From Acidobacteriaceae bacterium (GTDB lineage Bacteria; Acidobacteriota; Terriglobia; Terriglobales; Acidobacteriaceae), in contig JASHUF010000444.1 in assembly GCA_030040175.1 (NCBI GenBank), positions 1-5,364 on the forward strand: a DNA stretch of 5,364 nt. The letters run 5' to 3'. Position numbers and translations under genes: made by a program. This document shows positions 1-5,300 of the stretch, in pieces. The notes beneath the pieces are model-generated. The model ran no database searches. It had not been told where the DNA came from and saw only the letters and a program-made list of their open reading frames with translations. How positions within the stretch are numbered: the stretch's first letter is position 1; each line of letters begins with the position of its first letter.

Positions 1-638
1 CGTGATTCCCGGCACGCGCGCATTTTCTGAGTCGCTGTATCCCCAAGACGGAAGGCAGACTCGACGCGTCCAACAGGGAGCGGCGACCTTACGAGGAAAT
101 GAAAAGGACACAGTAACTCAGAAAATGCCGTTAAAGCTGAGGATATCGGATGCCCCGGTGGCGGCCTCTTCCTTATTTCCATCCACGAAACCGATTATTC
201 TGCGCCCGGGCGGGCACGCGCCGGCGGGAACAGGAGTTCGAAGTCGAATCGAGCTGCAACTTCCTTGCGCGCCTTGCGCACCGGCGCGATGCCGGATATG
301 ATCTCTCCGATCCGGTTGTGCTCGCCTCCGTGCAGATGCGTGGAGTTCGCGTGCGCGGCGGCCGGCCGCGGACCGCGCCCGCCGGAACGATTGCTGGATG
401 AGGGCTTCATCATTTCTGGAGGTCGCGCACGGCCGCTTGGTCGCAGCCGAATTGCTGCCGGTGAATGCGCCTTCCCATCTTGGCGTGGAAATTCCGTTGG
501 CTGCTGCTGCCGGCCAGCGGCGTGCAGAGCATCCCGTCGACCTCGAGGCCGTCGATGGGCAAAAGACGGCGCGCCAAGACAGGGGTGAAGGGCAGGGGGT
601 AAAAGACCGGGATGGAATTCTTGAAAGGGGACTGAACG
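1..638. other. Region without a recognised gene
   Basis: No protein, RNA or mobile element could be recognised here. Plus-strand frames are short and unfamiliar in composition. On the minus strand two small frames are open, 697 to 410 (95 codons) and 413 to 195 (72 codons). They overlap by the 4 nt ATGA and favour G/C at third positions, but neither matches a family I know, neither has a convincing ribosome binding site, and the first would run 59 nt into the start of the glycosyltransferase gene. Short GC-rich palindromes occur at 203-212 and at 358-369, probably by chance in such GC-rich sequence. The stretch may be intergenic, may hold a decayed gene, or may hold small unknown genes; the sequence does not decide. 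Confidence 0.5.
624..630 (+). promoter_or_regulatory. Ribosome binding site of the glycosyltransferase gene
   Basis: AAAGGGG ends 8 nt before the ATG at 639. This is good purine-rich Shine-Dalgarno spacing and supports that ATG as the start. No clear sigma-70 -35/-10 pair was seen upstream. Confidence 0.6.
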
Positions 639-1730
639 ATGAGCGGAAGGAACCCTGAGAAGCTGCCATTGATCTCAATTCTTCTCCCCACCCTCAACGA
701 GGGTCACGGAATTGAGCGCTGCCTGGATTCCCTTCTCGCCCAGGACAGCCCCGGCTGCGCGATCGAAGTGCTGGCGATCGACGGCGGCTCGGTCGACAAC
801 ACGCGCGAGATCCTCGAGCGCTATGCCGCCCGCGACGCCAGAGTGCGCGTGTTCACCAACGAGAGGCGGCGGACGCCGTTTGCCTACAACCTGGGGCTCC
901 GCGAAGCGCGCGGCGAGTATGTGTGCATCTTCGGCGGCCATTGCCTGGCCAGCCACGACTATTTCGGCGTTTGCCTCAAAGAGCTTCTGGCGCGCGGCGC
1001 CGGCGCCTGCGGCGGGCGGGTGATCACGGTTCCGGCCTGCGCTACGGTCGAGGCGCGTCTGGCTGCGTGGGCTGCCGGCCATCCCTTCGGTTCGTCGCGC
1101 AAATCGTTCCGCACCTGCAGCGAGGGCTTCGTGGATACGGCAAACTACGCCGTAATGCGGAGGGAACTGCCCCTGGAGGCAGGCGGTTACGACGAGGAAC
1201 TGTTGCGCAACCAGGACAACGACCTCAATCAAAAGCTGGTTGCGCGCGGACACACGATGTATTGCACCTGGAAGACGCATTGCCTCTACTGGCCCCAAGC
1301 GACGGTCCGCGGATTGCTCCACTACATGTACAACAACGGATTTTGGAACGTGATCTCGCTCAAGAAAAATCCCGCGTCCATGGCCGCGCGGCACTTCATT
1401 CCGTTTGTTTTTGTCTTGAGCCTGATCGCAGCTTCCCTGGCTGCCATCGCCGGAGCCCTTTTGCCCGCTCCGTACTGCTGGATGGCTCCGGCCCCGCTGG
1501 CGGCCGCGCTGGGACTGCATCTCGCGGTTGGAGCGGTTTCTGCGCTCGATGTGGCTCTGGGCGAAAAATCGCTATCCGCGCTGCTGCTTCCGCCCGTCTT
1601 TCTTGGCCTTCATCTCGCCTACGGCCTGGGCACGCTTTCCGGTTTTCTCGCCCATCCCGAGAGCTTCAATTTTTTGCGAGGCAGCCGCCAGAGGCCTCAA
1701 GTTTTTTCTTCCACCGGTTCGCTTTCCTAG
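639..1730 (+). CDS. Family 2 glycosyltransferase, ExoA-like, membrane-associated
   Basis: This is a probable inverting GT-A (GT2) glycosyltransferase that adds a sugar to a growing lipid-linked glycan at the cytoplasmic face of the membrane. Residues 11-20 (LISILLPTLN) followed by E21 are the classic GT2 opening, and residues 45-53 (VLAIDGGSVD) form the nucleotide-binding loop. Residues 80-92 match the 'alNrGi..ArGey' block. Residues 183-196 (GYDEELLRNQDNDL) match the ED-type block of ExoA relatives, where NQD/NED is usual. Hydrophobic stretches near 252-276, 281-305 and 312-336 suggest about three C-terminal membrane segments, as in ExoA-type enzymes; 363 residues is a normal length. The start at 639 is supported by the RBS and by the GT2 motif beginning 11 residues in. 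Odd points: the metal-binding DXD/DxH position reads GGH (residues 99-101) instead of the expected D-x-H, and the TAG stop lies inside the left arm of the following repeat. Family and fold are confident; donor and acceptor are unknown. Confidence 0.9.
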   Translation: MSGRNPEKLPLISILLPTLNEGHGIERCLDSLLAQDSPGCAIEVLAIDGGSVDNTREILERYAARDARVRVFTNERRRTPFAYNLGLREARGEYVCIFGGHCLASHDYFGVCLKELLARGAGACGGRVITVPACATVEARLAAWAAGHPFGSSRKSFRTCSEGFVDTANYAVMRRELPLEAGGYDEELLRNQDNDLNQKLVARGHTMYCTWKTHCLYWPQATVRGLLHYMYNNGFWNVISLKKNPASMAARHFIPFVFVLSLIAASLAAIAGALLPAPYCWMAPAPLAAALGLHLAVGAVSALDVALGEKSLSALLLPPVFLGLHLAYGLGTLSGFLAHPESFNFLRGSRQRPQVFSSTGSLS

Positions 1731-1759
1731 AACTGGTTGCATCAATGGCGTTTTGCAAG

Positions 1760-1779
1760 GGCACGACTTCAGTCGTGCC
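1760..1779. repeat. Perfect hairpin inside the REP-like element
   Basis: GGCACGACT at 1760-1768 is exactly complementary to AGTCGTGCC at 1771-1779, separated by TC. In RNA this gives about an 8-bp stem with a four-base loop. No U-run follows, so it is not a typical intrinsic terminator; the form fits a REP palindrome. Confidence 0.7.
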
Positions 1780-1800
1780 GATAAGCGCCAACACAATCGC

Positions 1801-1821
1801 GGGCTTTAGCCCCTGAAGGGC
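1801..1821. repeat. Second, bistable hairpin of the REP-like element
   Basis: GGGCT (1801-1805) pairs with AGCCC (1808-1812) around TT. Alternatively GCCC (1809-1812) pairs with GGGC (1818-1821) around CCTGAA-type loop bases. The two pairings exclude each other. This motif sits 21 nt after the first hairpin, giving the paired-palindrome layout common in REP doublets. Confidence 0.5.
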
Positions 1822-1932
1822 GTTTTCTCATCGCCATGGGCCATGGATGCAACCGGTTCTACGGCGTATCCGTCCTTGCCGCACGATCCTTGCGCTGCCG
1901 GACAGATTTGAACTGCGGCCTGCATCTTCCCT

Positions 1933-1937
1933 AGGAG
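1933..1937 (+). promoter_or_regulatory. Ribosome binding site of the fusion gene
   Basis: AGGAG lies 4 nt before the ATG at 1942. The core is strong but the spacing is slightly short. Conserved aminotransferase residues begin at about residue 10, so this ATG and not the later one at residue 21 is the likely start. No convincing promoter was seen in 1862-1932. Confidence 0.65.
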
Positions 1938-1941
1938 TGCT

Positions 1942-3111
1942 ATGCAAACGGAATCAACCCGGTTTCTTCCCTTCCACATTCCTCTTATCGAAGAGGACGA
2001 CATGCGCGCCGTCCACGAAGTGATGGAGAGCGGCTGGATCACGACCGGCCCCAAGACGGCGCAGTTCGAGAACGAATTTGCGCAATACATAGGTGCACGC
2101 CACGCCATCGCCGTCAACTCCGGCACCGCGGCCTTGCACGTGGCCCTGGATGCGGTCGGCGTCAGCGAAGGCGACGAGGTGATTGTGCCCACGCTCACCT
2201 TCGCTGCAACCGCGGAGGCGGTGGTTTACTGCAAGGCCCGTCCGGTGCTGGTGGACTGCGATCCGGAAACCTTCAACCTCGACCCGGCAGGGGTGCATGG
2301 GGCTATCACCGCGAACACGCGCGCCATTCTTCCCGTTCACTTTGCCGGCCATCCATGCGCAATGGATTCGCTGCTGCAAACTGCCCGGGCGCACAACCTG
2401 CGGGTGATTGAAGACGCCGCCCACGCTCTGCCTGCGCGCTACCGCGGCAAGAGGATCGGCACCTTGGGCGATCTGACCTGTTTCTCGTTCTATGCCACCA
2501 AGAGCATTACCACGGGTGAAGGCGGCATGGTGACCACCGATGACGAGGAGTGGACCGATCGCATGCGCGTGATGCGGCTCCACGGCATCAGCAAGGACGC
2601 GTGGAAGCGCTACACGGCCGAGGGATCGTGGCGGTACGAGATTCTGGCCGCGGGCTTCAAGTACAACCTCACCGACATGCAGGCGGCTCTGGGCATCTCG
2701 CAGCTTGCCAAGTGCGACGCTATCTGGCGGCGGCGCAGCCTGCTCGCCCGGCGCTACACTGAAGCACTCGGCGCGCTCGAAGCCTACGAAATCCCATCGG
2801 TTCTGCCCGGGGTTGAGCATGCGTGGCATCTGTATGTCATCCGCATCCGCCCGGGTGGGCTGAGCATTCACCGCGACCGGGTGATCGAGGAACTGAAACA
2901 GCGCGGCATCGGCGCCTCGGTCCACTTCATCCCGCTGCACCTGCATCCCTATTATCGCGATCGTTGGGGGTATCGCCGCGGGGACTTCCCGGTGGCGGAG
3001 GACTACTTCGAACGCTGCATCTCCTTGCCGCTTTATCCGGCGATGCGCGGCGAAGATCAGAATCGCGTCATCGCCGCGCTGACGGAAATTGCCGGCACAT
3101 ACCGGCTCCGC
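1942..3111 (+). other. Domain 1: DegT/DnrJ/EryC1 (PglE/ArnB/WcfR-type) aminotransferase
   Basis: Residues 1-390 have full family length (usually about 370-400). Landmarks are GWITTGPKTAQFE (31-43), the cofactor-phosphate loop NSGTAALHVAL (59-69), EDAAHALPARYRGKRIGTLGD (starting at E157, with D158 expected to contact the PLP ring nitrogen) and FSFYATKSITTGEGGMV (181-197) with K187 as the predicted Schiff-base lysine. YNLTDMQAALG (241-251) and the C-terminal block SVHFIPLHLHPYY (326-338) complete the fold. Family members aminate a 4-keto (or 3-keto) nucleotide sugar using glutamate. With a 4,6-dehydratase in the same chain, a UDP-4-keto-6-deoxy-HexNAc is the likely substrate. All catalytic residues I can check are present. 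Confidence 0.93.
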
Positions 3112-5118
3112 GCCACGGTCATTCCCGAGCAAGAGATGCCGAAGACGAGGAATCTCTGCGAGCCTGCTGTTTCGCGTTCCCCGCGGACCCTTGAGCCGGT
3201 GGCTGGCGCGCAGGCTGCCCCCGCTTCGGTTGAGCGGCAACCCGCCGGGGAGAGCAGCTGGTATCTGCGCTGGGGCAAGCGCCTGTTCGACCTTGCCGGT
3301 GCGGCGGCGGCTTTGGCCGCGGGCTCTCCTGTACTGCTTGCCTGTGCAGCGGCGGTGCGCCTCAGCTCGCCTGGCCCCATCTTCTTTCGTCAGCGCCGGG
3401 TGGGTTTAGGCGGGCGTCCGTTCAACGTGCTCAAGTTCCGCACCATGGTATGCGGCAATGCGGGTCCGCAGATCACCGCGGCCGGCGACGCGCGCATCAC
3501 CCGCGCCGGGCGCCGGCTGCGCCGCTGGAAGCTGGACGAGCTGCCCCAGCTCTTCAATGTGCTCAAAGGCGAGATGAGCCTGGTGGGTCCGCGGCCTGAG
3601 GTTCCGGAGTATGTGGCCCGTTACAACGCAACGCAGAAGGCGGCGCTCTTGCTGAAGCCTGGCATCACCGGCCCGGCCGCGCTCGCCTTCATCGACGAGG
3701 AGATCGAGTTGGCCGCGCAGCGTGACCGCGAGAGTTACTACGCTGAGGTATTGCTGCCGCAGAAGCTCGCACTCGATCTGGCGTACTGCCGCAGCGCCAC
3801 GCTGGGCGCGGATCTCCGCATTCTGCTGCGCACCGCCAGACGGCTGCTGCCCTCGAATCGCGGCTCCGGGGAAGCGGCTCAACCCTCGCTTTGCCCGCCG
3901 GCGCCGGTCCCGCAGCCGGCCCCTTCGGCCCGGATCGGCCGGGTACGCGCGGTGCGCATTGAAGATCTTCTGGGCCGTTCGAGCGCAGCCACCGGCGCAT
4001 GCGCTCCGCAGGTTCACGCAGCCTACCGGCGGAAGCGCGTGCTCGTCACCGGAGCGGGAGGCTCCATCGGCAGCGAGCTTTGCCGCCAATTGCTGCTTCT
4101 CAAACCCGCCCAGCTTGCCCTTCTGGACAAAGACGAGAATGCCATCTACGACCTCGATCGCGAACTGCGCTTCAGCAATCCGCATGTCGCCGTCGAGCCC
4201 ATGGTGGCCGACCTCAAAATCCGCGAGCGGCTCGATGCTCTGTTTCGCGAATTTCGGCCCCAGGTGGTACTGCATGCGGCGGCGCACAAGCACGTGCCGC
4301 TGATGGAAAAGCATCCCTGCGAAGCCGTCCTCAACAACGTACTGGGCATGAAGAATCTTCTCGAGAGCTGCCGCGCCCTGGGGGTGGAGCGCTTTGTGTT
4401 CATCTCCAGCGACAAGGCCGTAAACCCGGCCAACGTGATGGGCGCGACCAAGCGCATCGGCGAAGAGCTGCTTGCGTACTGCTCCAGCGGCGGCGGAATG
4501 AAAGCCGCAGCCGTCCGCTTCGGAAATGTGATGGGCAGCCGCGGCAGCGTGATCCCGCTCTTTCAGAAGCAGATCGAGCAGGGAGGGCCGGTGACCGTTA
4601 CCCACCCCGGCATCGTGCGCTTTTTCATGACCATTCCGGAAGCGGTGCAGCTGGTGCTCTGCGCCGGCAGCATGGCTGTGCGCTGCGAGACCTTTGTGCT
4701 GGATATGGGCAACCCCCGGCGCGTGCTCGATCTTGCGCGGCAGATGATCGAGCTTGCCGGACTCAAACCCGGGCAGGACATTCTCATCGAGTTCACCGGT
4801 CTTCGCCCGGGGGAAAAGATGGAGGAAGAACTGGCCTGCAGGGGAGAATCGCTCGAGCAAACGGGCTTCGAAAAGATCTTTCGCATACCCAACACGCCGC
4901 TCGAAGAGATCTCTTTCCGGCAAAACCTCGACAAGCTGATCGCCCTGGCGCGCGCGGGCGATCGCGCAGGACTGACGGGCATGCTGATGTCCATGGGCAT
5001 CGGCTACAAGCCCTTCGACGATGTTCTATCCCTCGCGTCTCCCCCGTTCCCCTGGGGGCGGGAGTGCGAAGATTTCGAAAGCGGCAGTCGATTCTATCAC
5101 GCAGTGACGCCGGCATGA
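1942..5118 (+). CDS. Three-domain fusion: sugar aminotransferase - phosphoglycosyl transferase - UDP-sugar 4,6-dehydratase
   Basis: One uninterrupted frame of 1058 codons encodes three complete catalytic modules. Residues 1-390 are a DegT/DnrJ/EryC1 PLP aminotransferase, 439-638 a monotopic phosphoglycosyl transferase (bacterial sugar transferase family) and 665-1025 the C-terminal catalytic part of a PglF/CapD-type dehydratase. They are joined by Ala/Pro-rich linkers (about 391-438 and 639-664). The predicted pathway runs from the C-terminal domain (4-keto-6-deoxy sugar), to the N-terminal domain (C4 amination), to the middle domain (transfer of the sugar phosphate to undecaprenyl phosphate). 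The reentrant membrane helix of the middle domain should leave both flanking domains in the cytoplasm, so the arrangement is topologically sensible. There is no Met between about residues 639 and 702 and no evident internal RBS, so a separate dehydratase start is unlikely. A Met at 399 is a poor candidate internal start. The expected acetyltransferase (PglD) is absent from the window. The exact sugar is not known. The last ~30 residues (from about 1030) look like a non-family tail. Confidence 0.93.
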   Translation: MQTESTRFLPFHIPLIEEDDMRAVHEVMESGWITTGPKTAQFENEFAQYIGARHAIAVNSGTAALHVALDAVGVSEGDEVIVPTLTFAATAEAVVYCKARPVLVDCDPETFNLDPAGVHGAITANTRAILPVHFAGHPCAMDSLLQTARAHNLRVIEDAAHALPARYRGKRIGTLGDLTCFSFYATKSITTGEGGMVTTDDEEWTDRMRVMRLHGISKDAWKRYTAEGSWRYEILAAGFKYNLTDMQAALGISQLAKCDAIWRRRSLLARRYTEALGALEAYEIPSVLPGVEHAWHLYVIRIRPGGLSIHRDRVIEELKQRGIGASVHFIPLHLHPYYRDRWGYRRGDFPVAEDYFERCISLPLYPAMRGEDQNRVIAALTEIAGTYRLRATVIPEQEMPKTRNLCEPAVSRSPRTLEPVAGAQAAPASVERQPAGESSWYLRWGKRLFDLAGAAAALAAGSPVLLACAAAVRLSSPGPIFFRQRRVGLGGRPFNVLKFRTMVCGNAGPQITAAGDARITRAGRRLRRWKLDELPQLFNVLKGEMSLVGPRPEVPEYVARYNATQKAALLLKPGITGPAALAFIDEEIELAAQRDRESYYAEVLLPQKLALDLAYCRSATLGADLRILLRTARRLLPSNRGSGEAAQPSLCPPAPVPQPAPSARIGRVRAVRIEDLLGRSSAATGACAPQVHAAYRRKRVLVTGAGGSIGSELCRQLLLLKPAQLALLDKDENAIYDLDRELRFSNPHVAVEPMVADLKIRERLDALFREFRPQVVLHAAAHKHVPLMEKHPCEAVLNNVLGMKNLLESCRALGVERFVFISSDKAVNPANVMGATKRIGEELLAYCSSGGGMKAAAVRFGNVMGSRGSVIPLFQKQIEQGGPVTVTHPGIVRFFMTIPEAVQLVLCAGSMAVRCETFVLDMGNPRRVLDLARQMIELAGLKPGQDILIEFTGLRPGEKMEEELACRGESLEQTGFEKIFRIPNTPLEEISFRQNLDKLIALARAGDRAGLTGMLMSMGIGYKPFDDVLSLASPPFPWGRECEDFESGSRFYHAVTPA
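3256..3855 (+). other. Domain 2: monotopic phosphoglycosyl transferase (PglC/WcaJ family core)
   Basis: Residues about 439-638 match the small catalytic core of the bacterial sugar transferase family. It starts with KRLFDLAGAAAALAAGSPV (446-464), a hydrophobic reentrant helix with the Ser-Pro break at 462-463 known from PglC. SPGPIFFRQRRVG (476-488) and KFRTM (498-502) follow. LDELPQLFNVLKGEMSLVG (531-549) carries the predicted catalytic Asp-Glu pair D532-E533, then PRPE (550-553) and PGITGPA (573-579). The length is that of PglC-like minimal enzymes, without the extra N-terminal membrane bundle of WcaJ/WbaP. The reaction is transfer of a sugar-1-phosphate from UDP-sugar to undecaprenyl phosphate, the first membrane step of glycan assembly. 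The precise sugar cannot be read from sequence. Confidence 0.93.
3934..5016 (+). other. Domain 3: PglF/CapD/WbpM-type nucleotide-sugar 4,6-dehydratase, catalytic part only
   Basis: Residues about 665-1025 form an extended short-chain dehydrogenase/reductase domain. Landmarks are RIEDLLGR (672-679), the NAD-binding glycine loop TGAGGSIGSE (703-712), HAAAHKHVPLMEKHP (778-792), SSDKAVNPANVMGATKR (822-838), RFGNVMGSRGSVIPLF (859-874) and RFFMTIPEAVQLV (893-905). D824, K825 and K837 are the expected catalytic residues. M833 replaces the usual Tyr of the YxxxK motif, as in the PglF/WbpM/CapD branch but unlike PseB/FlaA1. Family members normally carry about 250-300 N-terminal residues with four membrane helices and a CoA-binding-like domain; these are missing here. 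The retained piece starts just before the 'EDLLGR' segment that precedes the catalytic domain in full-length relatives, so the cut appears clean. Confidence 0.92.
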
Positions 5119-5300
5119 CAAGAATGCGCTCGCCGCTTATGGTTTTCGCTCTTTCGCTGCTGGGAATCGCAGGCGGCCATGGCCTCACGCTTGCATGCAG
5201 GCTCTGCTCGCCCGCGCGAACCCCGCCTCAATCGTCAAAAAGGGCAGAGCCGAAGCCCCAGCCTTGGAATCTGCGCCGTGCCGCAATCAGGAAAGTGTAG
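5115..5300 (+). CDS. Possible small protein with hydrophobic N-terminus (doubtful)
   Basis: A 61-codon frame begins with an ATG that overlaps the fusion gene's TGA as ATGA, the usual signature of translational coupling. The product starts MTRMRSPLMVFALSLLGIAG, a basic then hydrophobic stretch like a signal peptide or membrane anchor. It continues to LTLAC (24-28), a weak lipobox-like sequence, then a basic, proline-rich tail. I recognise no family. Against it, the last 14 nt overlap the end of the convergent pilin gene, and a terminator-like hairpin for that gene lies inside the frame, so the sequence may be constrained by other functions. A chance frame is quite possible. Confidence 0.3.
   Translation: MTRMRSPLMVFALSLLGIAGGHGLTLACRLCSPARTPPQSSKRAEPKPQPWNLRRAAIRKV
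5237..5259 (-). terminator. Putative intrinsic terminator of the minus-strand pilin gene
   Basis: Read on the minus strand, GGGGCTTCGGCTCTGCCC is followed at once by TTTTT. The sequence can fold as GGGC/GCCC, or as a shorter stem capped by a stable UUCG tetraloop. It begins 27 nt after the stop codon of the minus-strand gene, a typical terminator position. The stem is short, so the strength is uncertain. Confidence 0.45.

Larger units (their letters stand above)
1728..1861. repeat. REP/MITE-like palindromic element with 21-bp terminal inverted repeats
   Basis: The 21 bases at 1728-1748 are the inverted complement of 1841-1861 with only two mismatches (19/21); both arms contain GGTTGCATC on one strand. 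Between them lie a perfect 9+9 palindrome (1760-1779) and a second hairpin motif (1801-1821). A single-stranded copy would fold into a long stem with branching hairpins. No protein is encoded inside. This architecture fits a non-autonomous repeat of the REP/BIME type (mobilised by RAYT-type transposases elsewhere in a genome) or a small MITE. The left arm starts exactly at the TAG that ends the glycosyltransferase gene. It could also act as a transcript-stabilising or attenuating structure between the two genes. The inverted-repeat geometry is seen directly; membership of a dispersed family is an inference. Confidence 0.65.

Noticed and set aside
358..369. Perfect 12-bp palindrome GCGGCCGGCCGC as an operator
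   Set aside because: It consists only of G and C in a very GC-rich stretch, so chance is likely, and no gene or promoter is placed to use it.
1760..1821. Intrinsic terminator after the glycosyltransferase
   Set aside because: The hairpins are not followed by a T-run on the plus strand. The outer inverted repeats fit a repeat element better, although some effect on transcription remains possible.
1728..1861. CRISPR array or riboswitch
   Set aside because: There are no regularly spaced direct repeats, and I do not recognise a conserved aptamer pattern. The symmetry is of the inverted-repeat kind.
1954..3240. Long open minus-strand frame of 428 codons opposite the aminotransferase
   Set aside because: It is antisense to a gene with full catalytic motifs. 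The product has no recognisable domain and is rich in R, H, G and A, as expected when GC-rich coding DNA is read backwards.
3136..3855. Separate sugar-transferase gene starting at Met399
   Set aside because: There is no stop before it, no well-placed ribosome binding site, and the frame continues without interruption from the aminotransferase.
3406..4923. Long open minus-strand frame of 505 codons opposite the transferase and dehydratase domains
   Set aside because: Same reasoning: it mirrors well-conserved sense motifs and has no family signature of its own.
5041..5058. C-run/G-run hairpin near the end of the fusion gene as a terminator
   Set aside because: It lies inside the coding frame, is short, and has no following T-run.
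1942..5118. Pseudaminic acid (PseB/PseC) or lipid A Ara4N (ArnB) pathway
   Set aside because: The dehydratase has Met instead of the Tyr typical of PseB. A phosphoglycosyl transferase in the same chain points to glycan initiation and not to these pathways.
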